Origin: Burkholderia contaminans
GTDB taxonomy: Bacteria > Pseudomonadota > Gammaproteobacteria > Burkholderiales > Burkholderiaceae
Length of the DNA stretch: 64,000 nt
Assembly: GCF_029633825.1 (NCBI RefSeq)
Contig: NZ_CP090640.1
Span: 2,480,001 to 2,544,000, forward strand
Direction: 5' to 3'
The notes under the pieces were generated by a model, which was not told the DNA's origin, ran no database searches, and saw only the letters and a list, made by a program, of their open reading frames with translations. Below are positions 38,315-47,220 of this stretch, piece by piece (positions within the stretch are counted from its first letter, which is position 1; each line of letters opens with the position of its first letter). The translations under genes were made by a program, and so were the position numbers.

Positions 38315-38845
38315 ATGTGTGCGGCGCCCGGCATTGACGAGTCTGCACGGAGCTCGACGCCGTCCAGGGCAGGTGCCCGCGCGCTGACACGGGCGGCGCT
38401 GGTCGTGCTCGGCGTGCTGGCCGGATGCGGACGACATGACGACGCAGCGTCGTCGGCGCGTCGCACCGTTTGCATCACCGGCTATAACGAGTACACCCGC
38501 AAGCTTCACGAGTTCTGGCTCGACAACGAACACCGGTCCGGATGCTTCGGCAATCCTTCTGCACGGGAGGCAGGCGAGGCCTTCGGCGGTGGGGGCGGGT
38601 TCGCCTGCGGCTGCCAGGTGACGCCGGGGCAAGCGGCGAAGCTCGCGTGGGTGTTCGCGCAACCGCTGGACGAGATCGAGCGCGGCGTCGCGGCGGAGCA
38701 CAAGACGATCGACGTGACGATTCCGCAGCCGGAATCGTCGACGTCGCGCTATCTGCGCGTGTATTTCAGGATGAACGGCACGGCCGAGCTGCAATGGGTG
38801 GACGACATGAACGCGCCCAAGCTGCCGCCGACCGTGGCGCAATGA
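38315..38845 (+). CDS. DUF3304-like lipoprotein
   Basis: The 176-residue product (ATG 38315) has a lipobox (VVLGVLAGC) and a mature domain with ITGYNEYTRKLHEFWLDN, a glycine run GGGGGFACGCQV and RYLRVYFRMNGTAELQWVDD, the spacing seen in DUF3304 proteins, often paired with type VI secretion or prophage genes in Burkholderia. A GTG at 38258 overlaps the preceding gene's TGA (coupled start possible), but would put about 60 residues before the lipobox. Function unknown. Confidence 0.58.
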   Translation: MCAAPGIDESARSSTPSRAGARALTRAALVVLGVLAGCGRHDDAASSARRTVCITGYNEYTRKLHEFWLDNEHRSGCFGNPSAREAGEAFGGGGGFACGCQVTPGQAAKLAWVFAQPLDEIERGVAAEHKTIDVTIPQPESSTSRYLRVYFRMNGTAELQWVDDMNAPKLPPTVAQ

Positions 38846-38876
38846 TCGCCACGCGACGCGTGCGATCGGCGGTGCG

Positions 38877-40103
38877 CTACTTCGAGATGTACCACAGCGC
38901 ATCCGCGCTCGCGCGCGAAGGCTGAGCGGCTGCAGCCGGCACCTGGGCCGGCGCGGGCGGCGGCGTGTTCGACGTGATCGCGGTCGGCAGCGTGGCCGGA
39001 ATGTTCGCGGTCGACGGCGAGGCCGCCGTGGTTCCCGACGTCGACGGCGTATTCACGTACCACAGCGCATCGGCCGACGCCGTGCGTTTTGCCGCTGTCG
39101 CGGTCGTTGCCGTCGGATTGGCGGCTGCATTCGTCGCCGTGTTCGCCGGCTTTTTCGATCCGGCGGCCGGAGCCGCGCCCCCCGTCCCGGCCTGCGCCGT
39201 CATGCCGGCGCCATTGCCCGCGCTACGCTGCGCGCGCGCCTCGAACGGCCCGAGCTGGAAGATTAACGTTTGCGCGGGGCGCGTCAGGACGGCATACGGA
39301 AACTGCAGCTCCCACGACATCAGCACGCGCCCGGACGACGTCTCGGTGAAGATCGCCGGCACGTGCTTCATGTCGCTGAACTGCACGTAGATCCGTGCGC
39401 CGTCGTCGAAGACCTGGGTCGGCTTTGCCTGGTCCGCGCCGGTGACCGTCCATCCGAAGTTGTACGAGCCGGCCGGGCCGGCGGGGCCGCCCTGCGGCGG
39501 AGGCGGCGGCGGGGCCGACGAAATCGTGCGCGGACGCGTGACCTGCTGCGGGGCGGACACGCTCAGGCTGGCGAACGGGTTGTACGCCTCGGCCTGTTGC
39601 GGCGGCGTAAAGGACGGTGGAAGGATGGGCATGGGAGTATCCGGCGAATCCGGCATGGTCCGGATTGCATCATAGACCTTGCGCGCATACGCGAGGCGCT
39701 TGTCGGGCGATGCGGAGTTGTACGCGCCGATCGCGTTCCAGTTGGCGCCGAGCTGGCGAATGTTCTGCGACAGGATCCACGCGCCGACATACGCGTTCGT
39801 GCAGGCATCGAACAGGCTTTCCCGCGTGATGCCTTCGCGCGCGAGCGTCGGCAGCCAGGTGCTGTTGATCTGCATCAGGCCGATGTCGACCGTGCCGTTC
39901 GTGTTGGTGTTGACGGCGCGCGGATTCATGCCCGATTCGACCTGCGCGATGCCGCGCATCAGGCTTACGCTCACGTGCTGGAATGCGGCCGCGTCGTCGA
40001 GGCAATCGGCCCGCGCAACACCGTGCAGCGCGTACGACATCGCAATCGTCGCGGCGATTTTCAGCGTAGCTCGGCTGATCGAACGGGTTGTATGACGCGG
40101 CAT
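38877..40103 (-). CDS. Lytic transglycosylase fused to a VirB9/TrbG-like region
   Basis: The 408-residue protein has a signal peptide (ending GVARA), then a goose-lysozyme/VirB1-type transglycosylase domain: RGIAQVESGMNPRAVN with catalytic Glu56, GLMQINSTWLP and IGAYNSASPDKRLAYARKVY. A Pro-rich linker (about 155-215) leads to a beta segment (VTGADQAKPTQVFDDGARIY ... MSWELQFPYAVL, residues 220-285) resembling VirB9/TrbG, T4SS channel parts. The low-complexity tail ends in two copies of SADALWY (343-349, 399-405). No type IV secretion genes are nearby; secretion and channel roles are inferences. Confidence 0.7.
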   Translation of the reverse strand: MPRHTTRSISRATLKIAATIAMSYALHGVARADCLDDAAAFQHVSVSLMRGIAQVESGMNPRAVNTNTNGTVDIGLMQINSTWLPTLAREGITRESLFDACTNAYVGAWILSQNIRQLGANWNAIGAYNSASPDKRLAYARKVYDAIRTMPDSPDTPMPILPPSFTPPQQAEAYNPFASLSVSAPQQVTRPRTISSAPPPPPPQGGPAGPAGSYNFGWTVTGADQAKPTQVFDDGARIYVQFSDMKHVPAIFTETSSGRVLMSWELQFPYAVLTRPAQTLIFQLGPFEARAQRSAGNGAGMTAQAGTGGAAPAAGSKKPANTATNAAANPTATTATAAKRTASADALWYVNTPSTSGTTAASPSTANIPATLPTAITSNTPPPAPAQVPAAAAQPSRASADALWYISK

Positions 40104-40506
40104 GGCAGGATGGGGCGGAATCCGTCCGCCCGATGCAAGGAAATTACGCAGACGCGAAGTGTGCCATAGCGGGCAGGCAAATGGCGCGCGTCAAACTTTC
40201 CTTTGCATTTCCCCATGCGTTCGCTACGCATTTTTATCGCGTCCGATCACGGGGTTCGGCGACGCATTATCGGTAAAAATGGCCGGATTTTCGCGCGAAT
40301 GCCGGGGTAGTGGCGGCGCCGGAATAATGACGCGCTGCGTCATTCGCATGGGGAAATCGGTGCTGAATCAAACCGGACGGAAATCGGGCGGCAGGCGGGT
40401 TGAAAAAGGTGAAGAAAAGGCCGTTCGAAAGCATCGGCAGCCGAAGCCGCCGTTTCGGTGAAAGCGGATTCCACCGGCCGCGCGGCGCGCAGCCGGCCGT
40501 GTTGTA
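40104..40506. other. Gene-free stretch between the transglycosylase and porin genes
   Basis: About 400 bases with no convincing gene. It must hold the promoter of the leftward transglycosylase gene at its left end. A GC hairpin (CGGCC / GGCCG near 40478-40501) just after the porin stop lacks a T-run and may mark the porin mRNA 3' end. Confidence 0.5.
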
Positions 40507-41667
40507 TCAGAAGCGGTGACGCAGGCCGAGGTTGACCATCGTCTGCGAGCTCGTGCCCGCATAGCCGTACGAACCGATCGACGCCTGCGCGGCCATCGAG
40601 CCGCCGTTGCCGTCGCCGGTCTGGCCGCTTGCGTGCTGGTACGCGGCGCTCACGTAAACGTCGGTGCGCTTCGACAGGTTGTAGTCCGCGCCGGCCGATA
40701 CCTGGTGATAAGTGGCCGACGTGTCGCCGCCCGAGCGCGTGTAGCTGTAGCCGACGCCGACCAGCAGCGCATTGGTCGCCTGGTAGTTCACGAAGCCTTG
40801 CCCCGTGTTGTAGTGCTCGTTCGAGCCGAACACCGAGCTGCCATCGCGGCGGTACTGCGCGTTGCTGTAGCCGAGGCCGACCGTGAACGGGCCGGCGACG
40901 TACTGGCCCGCGACGCGCGCGATGCCGATCGAATGCGCGCTCGCATAGCCGCTGTTGACCGGGCCGTCGAACGTGCCGTCCGACGAGCTGGTCCAGCCGC
41001 TGCGCTGCGTGTTCGACGCGGGGCTGTTGGTCGTGTGGAAGTAGCCGCCCGCGACGCTGAACGGGCCGTTGTTGTACGACACGGCGGCCGAATACGAATT
41101 CGCGGCGCCGGTGCTGCCGGCGATGCCGCCGAACGAGTACATCGCCGAGAACTGCAGGCCCGAATAGACGGCCGACGTGTACTTCACCGCGTTGTCGACG
41201 CGGAAGCTGTTGTCGTAGTTGTCGACGTCGCCCGCCGTCGCGAACACGCTGCCGAGATAGTTGTCGGCGGTGATGCCCTGCACGAGATCGACGAGCGGAT
41301 CGTACTGGCGGCCGAACGTGAGCGTGCCGTAGCGGTCGCTCGTCAGGCCGACGAACGCCTGCCGGCCGAACATGCGGCCGCCCTGGCCCATCCGGCCGTT
41401 GCTCGGGTCGAAGCCGTTCTCGAGCTGGAACAGCGCCTTCAGCCCGCCGCCGAGATCCTCGGTGCCTTTCACGCCCCAGCGGCTGCCGGCCAGGTTGCCC
41501 GCGCTGCTGTTGCCGAGCATCCACGCGTTGTCCTTGCCCTGTGCATGGTTCACGTAGGTGATCGACGTGTCGATCACGCCATACAGCGTGACGCTCGACT
41601 GCGCATGCGCGGCGGGTATCGCCGCGAATGACGCGACGGAAATCAGCGAGAGGGTCGTGCGTTTCAT
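40507..41667 (-). CDS. Gram-negative trimeric porin (Burkholderia OmpC/OpcP type)
   Basis: The 386-residue porin has a signal peptide (TTLSLISVASFAAIPAAHAQ), then the family start SSVTLYGVIDTSITYVNH, GSRWGVKGTEDLGGGLKALF, RQAFVGLTSDRYGTLTFGRQ and a terminal strand ending RHRF with the C-terminal Phe needed for BAM insertion. It forms a general diffusion channel for small solutes. AAGGAG precedes ATG 41667. A long AT-richer upstream region suggests strong, regulated promoters. Confidence 0.93.
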   Translation of the reverse strand: MKRTTLSLISVASFAAIPAAHAQSSVTLYGVIDTSITYVNHAQGKDNAWMLGNSSAGNLAGSRWGVKGTEDLGGGLKALFQLENGFDPSNGRMGQGGRMFGRQAFVGLTSDRYGTLTFGRQYDPLVDLVQGITADNYLGSVFATAGDVDNYDNSFRVDNAVKYTSAVYSGLQFSAMYSFGGIAGSTGAANSYSAAVSYNNGPFSVAGGYFHTTNSPASNTQRSGWTSSSDGTFDGPVNSGYASAHSIGIARVAGQYVAGPFTVGLGYSNAQYRRDGSSVFGSNEHYNTGQGFVNYQATNALLVGVGYSYTRSGGDTSATYHQVSAGADYNLSKRTDVYVSAAYQHASGQTGDGNGGSMAAQASIGSYGYAGTSSQTMVNLGLRHRF

Positions 41668-42173
41668 GTCATCTCCTTGCGCATTGGCTTGTGTTCGTGA
41701 TCCGGAATGGCAGGAGACTACCGAGCCCGATTAAAACGGCAAAAATGAAATTCTCTTTTGTGGCCTGACGCAGACAGGGATGTCCTCCGATTGCCGCGAT
41801 CGGGGGATTTGAATTGTTGAAAATTGCGTATCAATCGATTGGCATTTCGCGATTTCGCCATTTGCGGCTTGCATATCCCGCGATAATTTCGCGCAATCCA
41901 GGGCGGAATTGAGGCGGCCGGGAAATTGTTATCGATCCGTCAAATAACTATTTAATGGATCGAATTGGCCGGGGTGTAATGAATGTGTTAATTACGCGGC
42001 GCGCGCGTCCGGCGACGGCCTCGCGGCGGGTGACCGGTGCCTCATCGCTGGCGCTGCATGTAGGGAACGCCGTGCGGGTGCCACGCCGGCGCGACCGACA
42101 GCGCCACGCTGCCCGCCGGCGCACGCCAGCCACCATCGCGCACCGAAACGCCGGTCGCCGACCTGGTTTTGTA
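41668..42173. other. AT-richer intergenic region between porin and ECF sigma genes
   Basis: Over 500 bases separate the leftward porin from the rightward sigma factor gene. The part at 41730-41970 is clearly AT-richer than the coding DNA and probably carries the porin promoter and regulator sites. No tRNA or small RNA could be recognised; an sRNA here cannot be excluded. Confidence 0.45.
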
Positions 42174-42192
42174 TATAATAATCATTCTCATT
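42174..42192 (+). promoter_or_regulatory. Fur box upstream of the ECF sigma gene
   Basis: TATAATAATCATTCTCATT, read on the other strand as AATGAGAATGATTATTATA, is a close match to the classic Fur box. It lies 40 bp before the sigma factor ATG. Iron-dependent repression of the whole sigma/anti-sigma/receptor operon is therefore expected. Confidence 0.8.
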
Positions 42193-42231
42193 TACAAAAT
42201 CGTTGACGCCTGCGCACTCCGGAACCCGGCC

Positions 42232-42741
42232 ATGTCTGCTGACAAGCTGTCTCTCCATCGAGAAATCGACGCCCTTTATACCGGCCACCACGCGTGGCTG
42301 CGCGGCTGGTTGAGCCGGAAGCTCGGTTGCGCGCACCGCGCGGCCGATCTCGCGCATGACACGTTCATGCGCCTGCTTGCGCGTGACGAGCCGATCGGTG
42401 CCCACGAGCCGCGCGCGTTCCTGACGACGGTCGCGCAGCGCGTGCTGAGCAACCACTGGCGGCGCGAGCAGATCGAGCGCGCGTATCTCGATGCACTCGC
42501 GCTGCGCCCCGAAGCGCATGCGCCGTCGCCGGAGGAGCGGGCCGTCGTGCTCGAGACGCTGCTCGAAATCGACCGGTTGCTCGACGGCCTGCCGCTCGCC
42601 GCGAAGCGGGCGTTCCTGCTCGCGCAGCTCGACGGGCTCACGCAGGCCGAGATCGCGCGCGAACTCGGCGTGTCGCTGGCGACGGTGAAGCGCTATCTCG
42701 TGAAGGCCGGCACGCAGTGCTTCTTCGCGATGGCGGCCTGA
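42232..42741 (+). CDS. FecI-like ECF sigma factor
   Basis: A 169-residue iron-starvation sigma factor with region 2 (ALYTGHHAWLRGWLSRKLG, AADLAHDTFMRLLA) and region 4 (LAQLDGLTQAEIARELGVSL). FecI types direct transcription of the cognate TonB receptor when the anti-sigma factor is released. ATG 42232 lies beyond the Fur box; an ATG at 42169 would overlap it. The anti-sigma gene begins 3 bp after its stop. Confidence 0.92.
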   Translation: MSADKLSLHREIDALYTGHHAWLRGWLSRKLGCAHRAADLAHDTFMRLLARDEPIGAHEPRAFLTTVAQRVLSNHWRREQIERAYLDALALRPEAHAPSPEERAVVLETLLEIDRLLDGLPLAAKRAFLLAQLDGLTQAEIARELGVSLATVKRYLVKAGTQCFFAMAA

Positions 42742-42744
42742 CCG

Positions 42745-43731
42745 ATGGCTGCCCCGGGAGCGCCGGCGGTGCCGCCGCAGGTGGCGCGGCGCGCGGTGGA
42801 ATGGTGGGTCGACCGGCAGGCCGGCCGCACCGACGAAGCGTTCGACGCCGCGCTCGCGCGCTGGCGCGCCGAGGATCCGGCGCACGACGCGGCATGGCGC
42901 CATATCGAAGCGATGCAGCGCAGGTTCGGCGGGCTCGCGGCCGGGCTCGACCCGCAGGCCACGCAGGCGGCGCTGCTGCCGCCGCGTGCGGGCCGCCGCC
43001 GCGCGGCCGTGAAGACTTTGGCCGTGCTGCTGTGCGCGGGCGGTGCCGCATGGATGGCCGAACCCGCGCGGCGCGCCGCGATCTGGCCGGCGGACCTGCG
43101 CACGGCGGTCGGCGAGCGGCGCACGGTGACGCTCGCGGATCGCACGGTGGTCGTGCTCGATACCGACACGGCGCTCGACGTGCGCTTCGACGATGCGACG
43201 CGCGGCCTGCGCCTGTTGCGCGGCACGATCATGGTGACGAGCGGCCACGACGATCGCGTGCCCGCGCGGCCGCTGGTCGTCGCGACGGCACAGGGTGAAC
43301 TGCGGCCGCTCGGCACGCGCTTCGCGGTGCGGCAGCGCGACGGCGCGACCCGCGTCGAGGTGTTCGCCGGTGCCGTGCGCGTGCAGCCCGACGATGCGAC
43401 GGCCGACGCGCGCGTGATCGCGGCCGGAGAGGGCGCGGATTTCACGCGCGACGCGATCGACGCGCCGGCGCCGCTCGATGCGTATGCGTCCGCGTGGACG
43501 GGCGGCATGCTCGTCGCGTCGCGGATGCGGCTGGCCGACCTCGTCGCCGAGCTCGACCGCTATCGCCGCGGCAGCCTGCGCTGCGACGCGGCCGTGGCCG
43601 ACCTGCGCGTGTCGGGCACCTATCCGCTCGACGATCCCGCGCGCGTGCTCGACACGCTGAAGGCGACGTTGCCGATCGACGTTCACTACCTGACGCGCTA
43701 CTGGGCGACGGTCGTGCCGGCCCGTTCGTGA
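42745..43731 (+). CDS. FecR-like anti-sigma regulator
   Basis: The 328-residue protein has a cytoplasmic sigma-binding N-domain (RRAVEWWVDRQAGRTDEAFD, WRAEDPAHDAAWRHIE), one transmembrane helix (KTLAVLLCAGGAAWM, about residues 90-106), and a periplasmic FecR domain (VGERRTVTLADRTVVVLDTD, VRVEVFAGAVRVQPDD-like strands). It should relay occupancy of the receptor STN domain to the sigma factor. It is encoded between its two partners. Confidence 0.9.
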   Translation: MAAPGAPAVPPQVARRAVEWWVDRQAGRTDEAFDAALARWRAEDPAHDAAWRHIEAMQRRFGGLAAGLDPQATQAALLPPRAGRRRAAVKTLAVLLCAGGAAWMAEPARRAAIWPADLRTAVGERRTVTLADRTVVVLDTDTALDVRFDDATRGLRLLRGTIMVTSGHDDRVPARPLVVATAQGELRPLGTRFAVRQRDGATRVEVFAGAVRVQPDDATADARVIAAGEGADFTRDAIDAPAPLDAYASAWTGGMLVASRMRLADLVAELDRYRRGSLRCDAAVADLRVSGTYPLDDPARVLDTLKATLPIDVHYLTRYWATVVPARS

Positions 43732-43832
43732 GCGTATTTAAAAAAATTCTGCCGACCTGAGCTGTTTCTCGATGTTCACGTGACATGGGTAATGAAAGCA
43801 GCACTGGCCCATCGTCCACCGACCTCCCGATC

Positions 43833-46370
43833 ATGGTTTCCATCCGTCTCACGTATCGGCGCCGTCCGGCGCCCGCCCGACATCTGCCGCGCGCGTCGCG
43901 CCCGGCTGCATCCGCCGCACCTGCCGCGAAGGGGCGCCTCGCGCGCCGGCTGGCCGGCGCGGTCCTGATGTCGGCGCTGCTGCCGCTGCCCGCGCTGGCC
44001 GACACCGACACCGATGCGGCGCCGGCCGCGCAGCGCGCGGCGCGTCGTGCGTTCGACATTCCGGCCGGGCCGCTCGAAGCGGCGCTGAACCGGTTCGGTC
44101 GCGATGCAGGCATCCTGCTCGCGTTTCCCGCCGAATTGACGGCCGGCCTGACGAGCGGCGGCGTGCAGGGGCGCTTCGACGTCGACGGCGCGCTCGACCG
44201 CCTGCTCGCCGGCACGGGGCTCGTCGCGTTGCGCCAGCCGGCTGGCGGTTACACGCTGAAGCGCGCGGACGGTTCAGTCGCGCGGCCCACGGCGGCCGGC
44301 GTTGCGGCGGGCGCCGAGTTGCCCGCGATCGATGTGCGCACCAGCGCGCTGCGCGCCGAGAGCTATCGCGCGCCGAAGGAAGCGGGCGTGCTGCGTTCCG
44401 AGATCCCGTTGCTCGATACCGCGCAGGCCGTCAACATCGTGCCCGCGCAGGTACTGCGCGACCAGCGCCCGCGCAATCTCGACGACGCGCTCGGCAACGT
44501 CAGCGGCATCACGCAGGGCAACACGCTCGCGGGCACGCAGGACACGATCATGAAGCGCGGCTTCGGCGGCAACCGCGACGGCTCGATCATGCAGAACGGG
44601 ATGCCGCTCGTGCAGGGGCGCGCGTTCAACGCGGCGGTCGACAGCGTCGAGGTGCTGAAGGGGCCGACGTCGCTGCTGTACGGGCTGATGGACCCGGGCG
44701 GCGTGGTCAACGTCGTCACTAAACAGCCGCAGCTCAAGCGCTACAACGCGATCTCGCTCGGCGCGTCGACGTTCGGGCACGGCAAGAACGGCGGCAGCGC
44801 GACCTTCGATTCGACCGGGCCGGTCGGTGATTCGCGGCTCGCGTACCGGCTGATCGTCGATCAGTCGAACGAGCAGTACTGGCGCAACTTCGGCGAATAC
44901 CGGCAGACCTTCGTCGCGCCGTCGCTCGCGTGGTATGGCCGCGATACGCAGGTCGCGGTGTCGTACCAGTACCGCAAATTCCATACGCCGTTCGATCGCG
45001 GCACCGCGCTCGACCCGCGCACCAACGCGCCGCTCGACATTCCCGCGCGGCGGCGCATCGACGAGCCGTTCAACAACATGGACGGCGAATCGCACCTCGC
45101 GCAGCTGAGCGTCGATCACCAGTTCAACGCGGACTGGAGCGCACATTTCGGCTACAGCTACAACCGCGAGACCTACGACGCGAACCAGTTGCGCACGACC
45201 GGCGTCGATCCGGTGAAGGGCACGATGACGCGCAGCAACGACGCGACGCACGGCTCGCTCAGCACCGACAGCTACGGGATCGGCTACGTGAACGGCAAGC
45301 TGATGCTGGGCGGGATGCAGCACGACGTGCAGGTCGGCTTCGATACCGAATACCGCCGCATCTACCGCAAGGACATGCTGCGGCAGGCCGTGAAGACGCA
45401 GTTCAGCTATCTCGATCCCGTCTACGGGCTGCTGCCGCCGTCGAGCACGGTGTCGGCGAGCGACAGCGACCAGACCGACACGCTGCACGATGCGTCCGCG
45501 TTCGTGCAAGACACGATCCACCTGACCGACAAGTGGATCGTGTCGGGCGGGTTGCGCTACATCACGTACAACCAGGTCGCGGGGCGCGGCCGGCCGTTCG
45601 TCGCGAACACCGATCTCAGTGGCTCGAAGTGGCTGCCGCGCGCGGGTGTCGTCTACAAGTGGACCGACACGTTCTCGCTGTACGGCAGCTATTCGCAATC
45701 GCTGAAGCCTTCGTCGTCGATCGCGCCGATGACGGGCTACATCATCGACGGCGCGACGCCGCCCGAGGAAGCGACCGCATGGGAAGTGGGCGGCAAGCTC
45801 GACCTGCCGGGCGGGATGACGGGCACGCTCGCGCTCTTCAACATCGACAAGAAGAACGTGCTCGTGTCGCAGTACAACGACGCGACCAAGCTGACCGACT
45901 GGCGCACGTCGGGCAAGGCGCGCTCGCGCGGGATCGAGCTCGACGTGTCGGGCAAGATCGGCGAGCGCATGAACGTGATCGCGAGCTACGCGTACATCGA
46001 CGCGAAGACGACCGAGGACCCGCTGTACGCGGGCAACCAGCTGTGGAACGTCGCGCGTCACACCGCGTCGCTCGCGGCCGTCTACGACTTCGGCACGGTG
46101 GCAGGCGGCGACGACCTGCGCATCGGCGCGGACATGCGCTACGTCGGCGCGCGGCCCGGCGATTCGGCGAACAGCTTCACGCTGCCGTCGTATGTGCTCG
46201 CCGATGCGTTCGCCACGTACGACACGCGGATCGGCAAGCAGAAGCTGTCGTTCCAGCTCAACGTGAAGAACCTCTTCAATCGCACCTATTACCCGTCGAG
46301 CGCGAACCGTTACTTCGTCGCGATCGGCGATGCGCGACAGGTGTCGCTGCTCACCACGCTGCAATTCTGA
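43833..46370 (+). CDS. TonB-dependent siderophore receptor with STN signalling domain
   Basis: A receptor of about 845 residues: long pre-signal region and signal (RRLAGAVLMSALLPLPALAD), STN domain (FDIPAGPLEAALNRFGRDAG ... GGYTLKR), plug (LDTAQAVNIVPAQVLRDQRP, VLKGPTSLLYGLMDPGGVVN) and a barrel ending TTLQF. The STN domain lets it signal through the adjacent FecR/FecI pair (FpvA/FecA/FhuE-like). ATG 43833 gives a compact signal region; ATG 43785 is possible; neither has a good ribosome-binding site. The siderophore is unknown. Confidence 0.9.
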   Translation: MVSIRLTYRRRPAPARHLPRASRPAASAAPAAKGRLARRLAGAVLMSALLPLPALADTDTDAAPAAQRAARRAFDIPAGPLEAALNRFGRDAGILLAFPAELTAGLTSGGVQGRFDVDGALDRLLAGTGLVALRQPAGGYTLKRADGSVARPTAAGVAAGAELPAIDVRTSALRAESYRAPKEAGVLRSEIPLLDTAQAVNIVPAQVLRDQRPRNLDDALGNVSGITQGNTLAGTQDTIMKRGFGGNRDGSIMQNGMPLVQGRAFNAAVDSVEVLKGPTSLLYGLMDPGGVVNVVTKQPQLKRYNAISLGASTFGHGKNGGSATFDSTGPVGDSRLAYRLIVDQSNEQYWRNFGEYRQTFVAPSLAWYGRDTQVAVSYQYRKFHTPFDRGTALDPRTNAPLDIPARRRIDEPFNNMDGESHLAQLSVDHQFNADWSAHFGYSYNRETYDANQLRTTGVDPVKGTMTRSNDATHGSLSTDSYGIGYVNGKLMLGGMQHDVQVGFDTEYRRIYRKDMLRQAVKTQFSYLDPVYGLLPPSSTVSASDSDQTDTLHDASAFVQDTIHLTDKWIVSGGLRYITYNQVAGRGRPFVANTDLSGSKWLPRAGVVYKWTDTFSLYGSYSQSLKPSSSIAPMTGYIIDGATPPEEATAWEVGGKLDLPGGMTGTLALFNIDKKNVLVSQYNDATKLTDWRTSGKARSRGIELDVSGKIGERMNVIASYAYIDAKTTEDPLYAGNQLWNVARHTASLAAVYDFGTVAGGDDLRIGADMRYVGARPGDSANSFTLPSYVLADAFATYDTRIGKQKLSFQLNVKNLFNRTYYPSSANRYFVAIGDARQVSLLTTLQF

Positions 46371-46425
46371 CCATGCAATCGCCGCGCGGCCGTCACGGCG
46401 GCGCGCGGCTTCGGAGAAGATCCAG

Positions 46426-47205
46426 ATGAACCGGAACATGAAGACCGGCGCCGTGCGCGCCGTGGCCGCCGGTGCGCGGCGCCGCGCATTGCGCGCGATC
46501 GCGGGCTCGGTGCTCGCGATCGGCGCGGGCCTGGGCCTCGGCGCAGGGGTGGCCGCCCCCGCGTTGGCGGCCGATGCGCCGCAGGCCGTCACGCGCGTCG
46601 CGATGCTCGTGCAGTTGCGCGGCCCGAACCTGAAGGTCGACGAACGCATCGTCCAGCATCTCGGCGAACGCGGCTACGCGGTGCGCCTGATCGACGAATC
46701 GTCGACGCCCGATGCGGCGCGCGACGCCGATCTCGTCGTGATCTCGTCGACGGTGTCGTCGAAGAACGTGCGGCCCGGCTGGCGCGCGCTCGACAAGCCG
46801 CTCGTGACCTGGGAGAACGACCTGCTCGACGATCTCGCGATGACGGGCAAGCGTCACGACGTCGACTTCGGCGAAACGGGCAAGGAGCGCTACCTGTGGC
46901 TCGTCAATGCGCCGCACCCGATCTCGGCCGGGCTGCCGGCCGGCACGACGAACGTGTACGGCAAGCAGGCGCCGATGAGCTGGGGCAAGCCGGGGCTCGG
47001 CGCGATCACGATCGCGACCGTGTACGGCCAGCCCGACAAGGCCGCGATCTTCGCGTACGAGAAGGGCGCGACGATGGACTACGAAGCGCTCGCACCGGCG
47101 CGCCGCGTGATGTTCTTTCTCGACAACGACACGTTCGTGAACCTGTCGCCGGCCGGGGTCGCGCTGTTCGACGCGGCCGTCGACTGGGCGGCCGGGCGGC
47201 GCTGA
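46426..47205 (+). CDS. Exported ThuA/glutamine-amidotransferase-like fold protein
   Basis: The 259-residue product has a long signal region (AIAGSVLAIGAGLGLGAGVA ... ALAAD). The mature part is a Rossmann-like fold with a ThuA-like pattern: VAMLVQLRGPNLKVDERIVQ, RDADLVVISSTVSSKNVRPG, PLVTWENDLLDDLAMTG and APHPISAGLPAG. No catalytic Cys triad is seen. It follows the siderophore receptor by 55 bp with a fair ribosome-binding site (GGAGAAG), so it may be part of the iron operon, perhaps for periplasmic handling of the ligand. Confidence 0.68.
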   Translation: MNRNMKTGAVRAVAAGARRRALRAIAGSVLAIGAGLGLGAGVAAPALAADAPQAVTRVAMLVQLRGPNLKVDERIVQHLGERGYAVRLIDESSTPDAARDADLVVISSTVSSKNVRPGWRALDKPLVTWENDLLDDLAMTGKRHDVDFGETGKERYLWLVNAPHPISAGLPAGTTNVYGKQAPMSWGKPGLGAITIATVYGQPDKAAIFAYEKGATMDYEALAPARRVMFFLDNDTFVNLSPAGVALFDAAVDWAAGRR

Positions 47206-47220
47206 TCTTCACCGTCGGCG

